Assembly: GCA_005883855.1 (NCBI GenBank) | Contig: VBAU01000083.1 | Coordinates: 1-19,621, forward strand | From: Bacteroidota bacterium | Lineage (GTDB): Bacteria > Bacteroidota > Bacteroidia > Chitinophagales > Chitinophagaceae | Length of the DNA stretch: 19,621 nt | Direction of reading: 5' to 3' | Shown here: one piece after another, positions 1-6,555 of the stretch | Position numbering within the stretch: position 1 is the stretch's first letter | How the letters are laid out: each line of letters starts with the position of its first letter | Notes under the pieces: generated by a model | What the model was told of the DNA's origin: nothing | Database searches by the model: none | The model's input: the letters and a program-made list of their open reading frames with translations, nothing else | Made by a program: the position numbers and the translations under genes

Positions 1-1229
1 TAAAGGTAAATGGATCGAAGATTTTTTAATCCTTTTAGTCGCATAACTCCTTCCGCCGTCACAGTCGTAGCAACCAGGTTGAGATAGCGAAGGTTTTGAA
101 GTGCGGTCAAATTTGCGACTCCTTTATCGGTTATCTTAGTGTGATCCAATTGCAGATGCATCAGATTTTTCAGTTGCGAAACAACCTGCAGGGCTGAATC
201 CGTGATAGAAGTGCTCCCAAGTTTCAATTCAATTACCTGCTCTTTCAATGGAAGCAACAAAGGCATCTGCGCATCGCCAAAATCCTTTGTTATCACAAAA
301 TTTATTGACAGGTAGTTTGTGTTCTGTGCCACGGGCATGACCACTACGCCCATATCCTTTAATTTTTTAATTGCTGCTTCATCGGCCGCTGCTACCGGCG
401 TTGCCGGAATATCAGGAATAATGATCCTTTGTCTTTGCTCATTTTGCAGCGATATTAAGGCAGGCTTTATTTCCTCTGGCTGGTCAAGTTCTTTGACCTT
501 TTTGTCAAACGAAGCACCCGACGCAATCCACCAATGGATTAAGGCAATTTCCTGCTCATTCAATTGTGGTTTTTCCTTTGGCGGCATGTGATCATCATCC
601 TCACGTGGCAATGACGTCCTTCGCACCATTTCACTTTTCGCCGCGTTGCCGGGAACGATCACTGGCCCGTCTTTCCCTCCCTTCATCAATCGCAAAATAT
701 CATCCATGCGCAATTTGCCTTTTTGCTTATTTTTCCCATGACAGCCATAACATTTTGTTTGTAACAACGGCTGTATCACATCTGCATAAGCAACCGCCTC
801 TTGTACGTTTGGAATAGGTTTACGTTGCACGGTTAACGTGTCGGGATGTTTCCATGGTGAAAGGTAATCGCTGCCGTGCGTAAGCGATCCTCCGAGGTGA
901 CCAGTGCTGATGCTTACCTGTAAGCGGGCGACAGACGATCGCTTATATAAATAATACATGGCTACACTTACAAGGGCGACTCCTATTCCCATCCATTGAT
1001 GCGCAGTCACAAGGTCTTCATCGTAGTCACCACTGCGCGACAAAAGATAGCCGGTAACTGCAGAAAGAATAGCGCATATCATCCCGATTAAGAAAGCAAT
1101 GCTGGTAGCAACGTGTAAAGAAGAAAATTTTGGCTTCCTTTCCAACCATTGAAACAAGCAAGCGAGCATTAAAATGCCTATTGGAAGATGAACGAGAGCG
1201 ACATGAAAGCGACCTAAGAATTCAAACAT
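1..1229 (-). CDS. Membrane-anchored c-type cytochrome domain protein with DUF2231-like N-terminus and leucine-rich repeats (partial, 3' end outside window)
   Basis: The reading frame is open from an ATG at 1229 (complement) to the left edge, giving 409 codons without a stop. Three hydrophobic segments at about residues 8-28, 38-62 and 77-95 resemble a DUF2231 membrane domain. A TGHLGGSLTHG stretch at 109-119 is typical of the linker in such proteins. A single heme c motif, CYGCH, sits at 160-164, with HMPP at 214-217 as the probable methionine axial ligand; this is the planctomycete-type cytochrome c domain (PF07635-like). From about 330 the sequence becomes leucine-rich repeats of the form LxxLxxLxLxxTxITDxG (for example 353-370 and 377-393). 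The heme domain should face the periplasm. Family proteins often sit near predicted oxidoreductases or sugar-catabolic genes, but those would lie left of the window. The precise function is unknown. It is transcribed away from the permease array and shares an 86-bp spacer with it. Confidence 0.88.
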   Translation of the reverse strand, partial: MFEFLGRFHVALVHLPIGILMLACLFQWLERKPKFSSLHVATSIAFLIGMICAILSAVTGYLLSRSGDYDEDLVTAHQWMGIGVALVSVAMYYLYKRSSVARLQVSISTGHLGGSLTHGSDYLSPWKHPDTLTVQRKPIPNVQEAVAYADVIQPLLQTKCYGCHGKNKQKGKLRMDDILRLMKGGKDGPVIVPGNAAKSEMVRRTSLPREDDDHMPPKEKPQLNEQEIALIHWWIASGASFDKKVKELDQPEEIKPALISLQNEQRQRIIIPDIPATPVAAADEAAIKKLKDMGVVVMPVAQNTNYLSINFVITKDFGDAQMPLLLPLKEQVIELKLGSTSITDSALQVVSQLKNLMHLQLDHTKITDKGVANLTALQNLRYLNLVATTVTAEGVMRLKGLKNLRSIYL

Positions 1230-1235
1230 GCGGGA

Positions 1236-1305
1236 AAGCTTTGAGCTGTGAGCTTTGAGCTGCGAGCTTTGCTCAGGGCTCATGGCTAACGGCTCACAGC
1301 TATTA
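1236..1305. repeat. Ten in-phase heptanucleotide units (GAGCTNN / GCTNANN) forming an inverted pair
   Basis: Five left units run 1236-1270 (AAGCTTT, GAGCTGT, GAGCTTT, GAGCTGC, GAGCTTT) and five right units run 1271-1305 (GCTCAGG, GCTCATG, GCTAACG, GCTCACA, GCTATTA), with no phase break. The right half is the reverse-complement type of the left: for example 1244-1253 (AGCTGTGAGC) pairs perfectly with 1292-1301. The block fills 70 of the 86 bp between the divergent cytochrome and permease genes, beginning 6 bp from one start codon and ending 10 bp from the other. Confidence 0.85.
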
Positions 1306-1315
1306 AAGTATAGCC

Positions 1316-3742
1316 ATGTTAAAAAACTATCTCAAGATCGCCTTTAGAAATCTGTCAAAGTACAAGTTCATTTCCTTTATCAACCTGTTTGGTCTTACAG
1401 TTGGTTTGACTTGTTGCCTGCTGATAGCAACGTATATACTTAATGAACTTAGCTATGACCGGTATAATAAGAATGCAGAAAACATCTACCGGGTCACCCG
1501 CGATTTCAACAACGAAGATGGAGTGGTTTCGCTTAGACTGAGCACCATCTCTCCTCCGTTTGGTTATTACCTACCCACGGATTTTCCTGAGATACAGAAG
1601 ATGACGCGGTTGCTTGACAATGGAATCACGCCCCTGCGATACAAAGACAAGCTTATTAATGAGCAGAATATTTATTTCGCAGATGAAAATTTATTTGACG
1701 TCTTTAGCATTAAAGTTCTCAAAGGAAATCCAAAGACCGCACTGGCAGGTCCATTTTCTGTGATGCTCACACCGGAAACTGCAAAAAAATATTTTGGTGA
1801 TGAGGATCCGATCAACAAAGTGATGAAGGCAAACAATCAGTTTGATGTGAAGGTGACAGGCATTTATGAACCCTTTCCCGCCAACTCCCACATGCATCCT
1901 GGCATGCTGATCTCCTTCAACACCTTGAAAGATTCCGCCGTATATGGAGAAAAAAACTTAGAAACCAATTGGGGAAATAATTCATTCTTTACCTACTTGC
2001 TTTTACCCCCTCATTACGACACAAAGAGGATGCTGGCGCTTTTCCCTTCGTTTATTGACAAGCGAATGTACAACCAGGAGTATGTTGGTAAGAAAGCCTC
2101 AAAATATACAAAGCTTGGTTTACAAAAATTAACGGACATCCATTTGCGTTCTCACACCGACTATGAAGCGGAACCCAACGGCGATATAAAAAGAGTTTAT
2201 ATTTTTTCCGCCATTGCTTTATTCATACTGCTGATTGCCTGCATCAACTACATGAATCTTTCCACGGCCCGATCCACCTTGCGATCAAGAGAGATAGGAA
2301 TAAGAAAAGTGGTTGGGGCATTGAGAAAGGAATTGGTCTTCCAATTTTTGAGCGAAAGTGTTTTACTCTCATGGGTAGCAATTATTCTCGCGTTGGGTTT
2401 ACTTTACATATCCTTACCATGGTTAAATAAAATTTCCGGGCAGGAGCTCTCTGCGACCATCCTGATGAAATGGGAAATACTCGTTCCACTATTCCTGACG
2501 CCTTTCATTGTTGGAGTTCTGTCTGGCATTTATCCCGCGCTATTCATATCGTCTTTTCAACCCGTCCAGACTCTAAAAGGTCTATTTAAGGTTGGTGGCA
2601 ACAGCATCTCGTTCAGGAGAGTGCTAGTGGTAACCCAATTTGCGATTTCTATCATCCTGATCATCGCCACAGCCATTGTTTTTCAACAGTTGCATTACAT
2701 GCAAAAAAAATCGCTCGGTTTTGACAAGGAACATATCGTTGTTATCCCGTACAACAATGCTCTCAACGACAAGTACGAATCATTCAGAACACAACTGTTG
2801 GCCAATTCCAATTTCAAGAATCTCACGAGAACTTCACGCATACCTACCGGGCGATTGCTAGATGACATGGGCGCCTACACTTTGTCTGGTGATTCCATGA
2901 AAGCGACGAATACCGATATAAAATTTGTTTCGGTTGATTATGATTTTGTTCCCACTTACGGCATTCAAATGGCTGCGGGAAGAAATTTTTCCAGAGAATA
3001 TGGAACCGATACGGCGGGCTTCGTTTTAAACGAGTCTGCAATAAAAGCGCTTGGCTGGAAAACACAGGATGCAGTTGGCAAAGATTTCAAATATGGAAAC
3101 ACAAAGGGACACATCATTGGTGTAATAAAGGACTTCCATTTCGAAAGTATGCACCAATCTATCGTACCACTTGTACTTGTCATGTTCCCGCCTTCCGCCA
3201 ATTACTATAACAATGTCTCGATAAAATTTTCAGGTAATAATATTCCCGGGGCGTTATCACACCTCGAATCAACCTGGAAAAGCACGTTGCCGGAGATACC
3301 TTATCAATATACTTTCCTCGATGAAAATTTTGATAAGCTATACCAAACAGAACAGAGACAAGGAAACATCTTCACCATTTTTGCCTGCATAGCGATATTC
3401 ATCGCATGTCTCGGGCTGTTTGGTCTTTCGGCATTTGCAATTAGTCAGCGAATAAAGGAAATCGGGATCAGAAGGGTGTTAGGAGCTGATGTATCCACCA
3501 TCGTTACTCTTCTTTCAAAGGATTTCCTAAAACTGGTTGCCGTTTCGGCTGTCCTTGCGTTTCCTGTCGCCTGGTACTTTATGAAGAACTGGTTGCAGGA
3601 GTTTGCTTATCGCATTAACATGCCGTGGTGGACATACCTTATCGCAGGCATCGCCGCTGCATTTATTGCACTGGCTACAGTAAGCTTTCAAGCCATCAGG
3701 GCCGCCGTTGCGAACCCCGTTAAGAGTTTACGAACAGAATGA
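1316..3742 (+). CDS. FtsX/MacB-family ABC transporter permease, 8 TM, array copy 1
   Basis: An 808-residue inner-membrane permease built as two fused MacB/FtsX halves. Predicted membrane segments by eye are at 21-43, 294-314, 348-370, 387-410, 434-456, 688-709, 741-757 and 772-795. Extracytoplasmic domains of the MacB periplasmic-core type lie at about 45-290 and 460-685. Each FtsX domain carries the cytoplasmic coupling motif EIGIRKVVGA (326-335) or EIGIRRVLGA (715-724). No Walker motifs are present, so it must borrow an ATPase. The start is fixed by the family N-terminus MLKNYLKIAFRNL, and the C-terminus is SLRTE. There is no Shine-Dalgarno; the 10 nt before ATG are A/T-rich. It is the first gene of the plus-strand array and diverges from the cytochrome gene. 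Families with this fold export lipoproteins, peptides or drugs, or transmit mechanical signals across the envelope; the substrate here cannot be inferred. Confidence 0.96.
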   Translation: MLKNYLKIAFRNLSKYKFISFINLFGLTVGLTCCLLIATYILNELSYDRYNKNAENIYRVTRDFNNEDGVVSLRLSTISPPFGYYLPTDFPEIQKMTRLLDNGITPLRYKDKLINEQNIYFADENLFDVFSIKVLKGNPKTALAGPFSVMLTPETAKKYFGDEDPINKVMKANNQFDVKVTGIYEPFPANSHMHPGMLISFNTLKDSAVYGEKNLETNWGNNSFFTYLLLPPHYDTKRMLALFPSFIDKRMYNQEYVGKKASKYTKLGLQKLTDIHLRSHTDYEAEPNGDIKRVYIFSAIALFILLIACINYMNLSTARSTLRSREIGIRKVVGALRKELVFQFLSESVLLSWVAIILALGLLYISLPWLNKISGQELSATILMKWEILVPLFLTPFIVGVLSGIYPALFISSFQPVQTLKGLFKVGGNSISFRRVLVVTQFAISIILIIATAIVFQQLHYMQKKSLGFDKEHIVVIPYNNALNDKYESFRTQLLANSNFKNLTRTSRIPTGRLLDDMGAYTLSGDSMKATNTDIKFVSVDYDFVPTYGIQMAAGRNFSREYGTDTAGFVLNESAIKALGWKTQDAVGKDFKYGNTKGHIIGVIKDFHFESMHQSIVPLVLVMFPPSANYYNNVSIKFSGNNIPGALSHLESTWKSTLPEIPYQYTFLDENFDKLYQTEQRQGNIFTIFACIAIFIACLGLFGLSAFAISQRIKEIGIRRVLGADVSTIVTLLSKDFLKLVAVSAVLAFPVAWYFMKNWLQEFAYRINMPWWTYLIAGIAAAFIALATVSFQAIRAAVANPVKSLRTE

Positions 3743-3746
3743 GAGC

Positions 3747-3818
3747 GTGAATTGTCAATGGTGAATAGTGAATGGGTTCCCTACTGACAAAATTCTTGTT
3801 GACAATTGACCATTCACT
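3747..3818. repeat. Heptanucleotide repeat hairpin, GTSAATN type
   Basis: Left units 3747-3774: GTGAATT, GTCAATG, GTGAATA, GTGAATG. Right units 3798-3818: GTTGACA, ATTGACC, ATTCACT. The arms 3747-3765 and 3799-3817 can pair at 16 of 19 positions around a 33-nt loop. It begins 5 bp after the stop codon of copy 1. Confidence 0.8.
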
Positions 3819-3834
3819 CCCAATAGCTATCGGG
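3819..3834. repeat. 16-bp near-palindrome CCCAATAGCTATCGGG
   Basis: The 16-mer is self-complementary except for one position pair (A4/C13). It directly abuts the right heptad arm, and a related palindrome occupies the same place in the spacer at 14011-14026. Function unknown; possibly a dispersed genomic repeat. Confidence 0.6.
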
Positions 3835-3856
3835 ATGACAAAATAACGTCGGAGCC

Positions 3857-6214
3857 ATGATTAGAAATTATTTTAAGATCGCGTGGAGAAATTTATTTAG
3901 AAACAAAGGTTTCTCGCTGACCAATTTGCTTGGCCTCACTATCGGCATTACCTGTACCATTTTAATATTCTTGTGGGTGCAGGATGAGCATACCTATGAT
4001 AAATTTCATGCTAATTACAATTCTATTTACAAGGTAATGGCTAACCGTGATTTCAATAACCAGAAGTTTACAGACGAAAACATGGTGCTGCCTCTTGCCC
4101 CGACGCTACAAGAAAAGATTCCTCAAATAAAAAAGGCAGTTGTCACCACTCACAGGCAGGAGCACATCCTCACGTATGGAGATGCGAAACTGAAAAAACA
4201 GGGTTATACAGTGAGTGAACATTTCTTTGACATGTTCTCCTGGAAGTTTGTCGAGGGTAACGCTTCCACCGCTATTACAGATCCCTCATCGATCGTTTTA
4301 ACAAGATCAACAGCAAGGGCTTTTTTTGGAAACGACGACCCAATTAATAAAACAATCCGAATAGATAATGATCGCAACGCTAATGTTACAGCAGTTGTTG
4401 AAGATGTGCCGGGTAATTCGACTTTCCAGTTTGATTATGTGACGCCGTTCAATCCCTCCAGTGAAAACTTTAAGCGGGCAATGACCGACTGGCAAAATTC
4501 ATCATGGACAGTGTTGATCCAGGTGAACTTGGGCACAAACATGCCGGGGCTGGAAAGGAACATTAATGAGATAAAGAAGGCACGTGATCCAGATGATAAG
4601 AAGATAAGCACGTATTTCACTTTCCCCATGAATAAATGGCGGCTTTACAGTGATTTTAAAGACGGAAAAAATACAGGCGGCATGATCGAGTACGTGAGGC
4701 TCTTCACCATTATTGCAATAATCATTTTGCTGATTGCTTGCGTCAACTTCATGAATCTGTCTACCGCACGCGCCGAAAAAAGAGCGAAAGAAGTTGGAGT
4801 GAGGAAAACTTTGGGTTCGGGAAAAAAGCAGCTCATTCTTCAATTCTTTTTTGAATCTCTGATTCTGGCTTTTGTGGCATTCATTTTATCAATTGGCGCG
4901 GTTTATTTGCTGTTGCCTTCCTTCAACACACTTGTTGATAAGCATTTGACGATATCAGTTCAGCAACCCACCTTTTGGGTCGGTGCGCTAATTCTTATCA
5001 CTTGCACAGGCATTATCGCGGGCAGTTATCCTGCTCTTTATCTCTCATCATTCAACCCCATAAAGGTTTTGAAGGGAACGTTTCTTGCGGGTAAAAGCGC
5101 TGCCATACCCCGGCGGATTTTGGTAGTGGCACAATTTACTACATCCATTTTACTTATCTCCGCAACGATCATTATTTACCAGCAAATTCAGCACACCAGG
5201 AATCGGGATATTGGTTACGATCCGAATAACCTGATCATGTTATCCGCCACTTCCGATACGCAAAAAAAATTTGCAGTCATAAAACAGGAGTTGCTGAACA
5301 CAGGATTTATAAGCTCAGTCACAAGAACAATGTCGCCCATAACGGATATATGGTGGAGATCACCGGCGCCGGATTGGTCCGGCAAACCTGTCAATATGAA
5401 CATCATTTTTTCTGGTGAAACCGCGGATATAGATTTTACAAAAACCATGGGCATCAAAATGCTCCAGGGAGCAGATTTCTCTGGCACACCTTCCGATTCC
5501 GCTGCGATGCTACTGAATAAAGCTGCTGTAGATGCCATAGGGCTAAAAAATCCGGTTGGCATGCAAATGAGATATCAAAGAACATTTACTGTCATTGGCG
5601 TGACCGATAATGTTATCATGGGGTCACCGTTTGAACCGGTAGAACCCATGATGGTTTTTTTCGAGCCAAATGGTGCTAATTCAATAAGCATAAGATTAAA
5701 CAAGGCTGTGCAACCGCAAAAGGCATTGAGCTCGATTGAAACCATTTTTAAGAAATATAATCCTGCTTACCCCTTCGAATACCAATTCGTTGACCAGGAA
5801 TTCGGAAAAAAATTCTTAACCGAGGAACTCATCAGCAAGATCACAAACATTTTCGCTGGGCTGGCCATTTTCATTTGTTGTATTGGACTTGCCGGGTTGG
5901 CATCGTTTACCATCGAGAAGCGCGTCCGGGAAATAGGAATACGAAAAGTGCTGGGCGCAACGATTCAACAATTATTGCTGCTTATCTCAAAGGAATTTCT
6001 GAAGCTGGTAATGATCGCATTTGTTATTGCTGTTCCTATCACGTGGTGGTTTATGAACAACTGGCTGGATAAATACACTTATCGGATTCATATTAGCATT
6101 TGGCTTTTTGGAGCAGTAGGAATTCTCATTATGCTTCTGACATTGATGGTCGTGAGCCTGAATACAATGAAAGCCGCCGTGGCGAATCCTGTAAAGAGTT
6201 TGAGAACCGAATAA
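3857..6214 (+). CDS. FtsX/MacB-family ABC transporter permease, 8 TM, array copy 2
   Basis: 785 residues, the shortest intact member of the array. Predicted membrane segments are at about 18-41, 281-301, 334-356, 372-395, 420-442, 664-684, 715-735 and 746-768. Two extracytoplasmic domains lie between TM1/TM2 and TM5/TM6. Coupling motifs are EVGVRKTLGS (312-321), with a less usual TLGS ending, and EIGIRKVLGA (692-701). The start is set by MIRNYFKIAWRNL; a GGAG at 3851-3854 lies only 2 nt before ATG, too close to act as a normal ribosome-binding site. The second extracytoplasmic domain keeps the MGIKMLQGADFSG core seen in paralogs but has a shorter stretch before TM6. The C-terminus is SLRTE. 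The gene lies 114 bp after copy 1, and the spacer is filled mostly by a heptad hairpin. No ATPase domain; substrate unknown. Confidence 0.96.
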   Translation: MIRNYFKIAWRNLFRNKGFSLTNLLGLTIGITCTILIFLWVQDEHTYDKFHANYNSIYKVMANRDFNNQKFTDENMVLPLAPTLQEKIPQIKKAVVTTHRQEHILTYGDAKLKKQGYTVSEHFFDMFSWKFVEGNASTAITDPSSIVLTRSTARAFFGNDDPINKTIRIDNDRNANVTAVVEDVPGNSTFQFDYVTPFNPSSENFKRAMTDWQNSSWTVLIQVNLGTNMPGLERNINEIKKARDPDDKKISTYFTFPMNKWRLYSDFKDGKNTGGMIEYVRLFTIIAIIILLIACVNFMNLSTARAEKRAKEVGVRKTLGSGKKQLILQFFFESLILAFVAFILSIGAVYLLLPSFNTLVDKHLTISVQQPTFWVGALILITCTGIIAGSYPALYLSSFNPIKVLKGTFLAGKSAAIPRRILVVAQFTTSILLISATIIIYQQIQHTRNRDIGYDPNNLIMLSATSDTQKKFAVIKQELLNTGFISSVTRTMSPITDIWWRSPAPDWSGKPVNMNIIFSGETADIDFTKTMGIKMLQGADFSGTPSDSAAMLLNKAAVDAIGLKNPVGMQMRYQRTFTVIGVTDNVIMGSPFEPVEPMMVFFEPNGANSISIRLNKAVQPQKALSSIETIFKKYNPAYPFEYQFVDQEFGKKFLTEELISKITNIFAGLAIFICCIGLAGLASFTIEKRVREIGIRKVLGATIQQLLLLISKEFLKLVMIAFVIAVPITWWFMNNWLDKYTYRIHISIWLFGAVGILIMLLTLMVVSLNTMKAAVANPVKSLRTE

Positions 6215-6406
6215 TTAGAACCATGATTAATGAGATTTTAGGGATTAGGTGGTAAATGTTTATGAGCCGGGCTAAGAATAAGAATGATGCTTCCGTTGCG
6301 TCGCACTCTTCAACTGTAACAATTCTGTTGAGCAGAATTTCAAGAGTACAAGTGAGTGACACAACAGGCGATGAACAGAAATTCTAACGCTGGGTAAATA
6401 ATAATT
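6215..6406. other. Spacer without a gene: GATTA-rich start and a long hairpin
   Basis: This is the first part of the only spacer longer than 300 bp in the array (6215-6555). No convincing coding frame is visible. Positions 6225-6249 hold loosely repeated GATTA words. Positions 6293-6368 can fold into a long imperfect hairpin, annotated separately. Positions 6369-6406 are A/T-rich and lead into the permease stub at 6407. No recognisable Bacteroidota promoter (TTG / TAnnTTTG) was identified with confidence. Confidence 0.5.
6293..6368. repeat. Long interrupted inverted repeat (candidate structured element)
   Basis: The tip is a 7-bp perfect stem: AATTCTG at 6321-6327 with CAGAATT at 6333-6339, loop TTGAG. 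An outer stem pairs 6295-6302 plus 6305-6308 (GTTGCGTC, ACTC) with 6354-6365 (GAGTGACACAAC), with one mismatch and a 2-nt bulge. The middle, CTTCAACT 6308-6315 against AGTACAAG 6345-6352, pairs at six of eight positions, though that alignment is not fully compatible with the outer register. It could be a dispersed palindromic repeat, a small mobile-element remnant or a structured RNA. There is no run of T after it to support a terminator. Confidence 0.45.
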
Positions 6407-6466
6407 ATGATCAAAAACTTTTTCAAAATCGCTTTACGAAACCTTTGGAGAAATAAAGCCTTTTCC
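6407..6466 (+). pseudogene. Permease stub: first 20 codons of a lost array copy
   Basis: An ATG at 6407 opens MIKNFFKIALRNLWRNKAFS, which aligns without gaps to the N-terminus of every other member (compare MIKNYFKTAWRNLWKNKTFS of the copy starting at 6556). Family similarity stops after codon 20. The frame then runs into GTGAATG/GTCAATG heptads and ends at a TGA at 6515-6517, giving a nominal 36-residue ORF. TM1 and everything after it are missing. The stub is best read as the remains of a ninth permease whose body was deleted up to the edge of a spacer repeat, or which was interrupted by it. A short regulatory leader peptide is a less likely alternative. Confidence 0.82.
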
Positions 6467-6467
6467 T

Positions 6468-6488
6468 GTGAATGGTCAATGGTCAATG
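6468..6488. repeat. Three GTSAATN heptads without a right arm
   Basis: GTGAATG, GTCAATG and GTCAATG are in phase and followed by GGG. They start 2 nt after the last family-like codon of the permease stub. No matching right arm (TTGAC/TTCAC heptads) is found before the next gene at 6556, so the hairpin half is missing here. Confidence 0.75.
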
Positions 6489-6555
6489 GGGAGTGTACTA
6501 ATACGGAACATACATGAGAGAGCGATGATTACAACTGCTATTAAAACGAAATGCC

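Noticed and set aside
319..817. Plus-strand open frames within the first 1.2 kb
   Set aside because: They lie opposite a well-supported minus-strand cytochrome gene with clear domains and have no recognisable protein features.
1236..1305. CRISPR-like array
   Set aside because: The units are 7 nt and contiguous with no unique spacers, and no cas genes are present.
3851..3854. GGAG as Shine-Dalgarno site of copy 2
   Set aside because: It ends 2 nt before the ATG, too close for pairing with 16S rRNA in the usual geometry, and no other copy has one.
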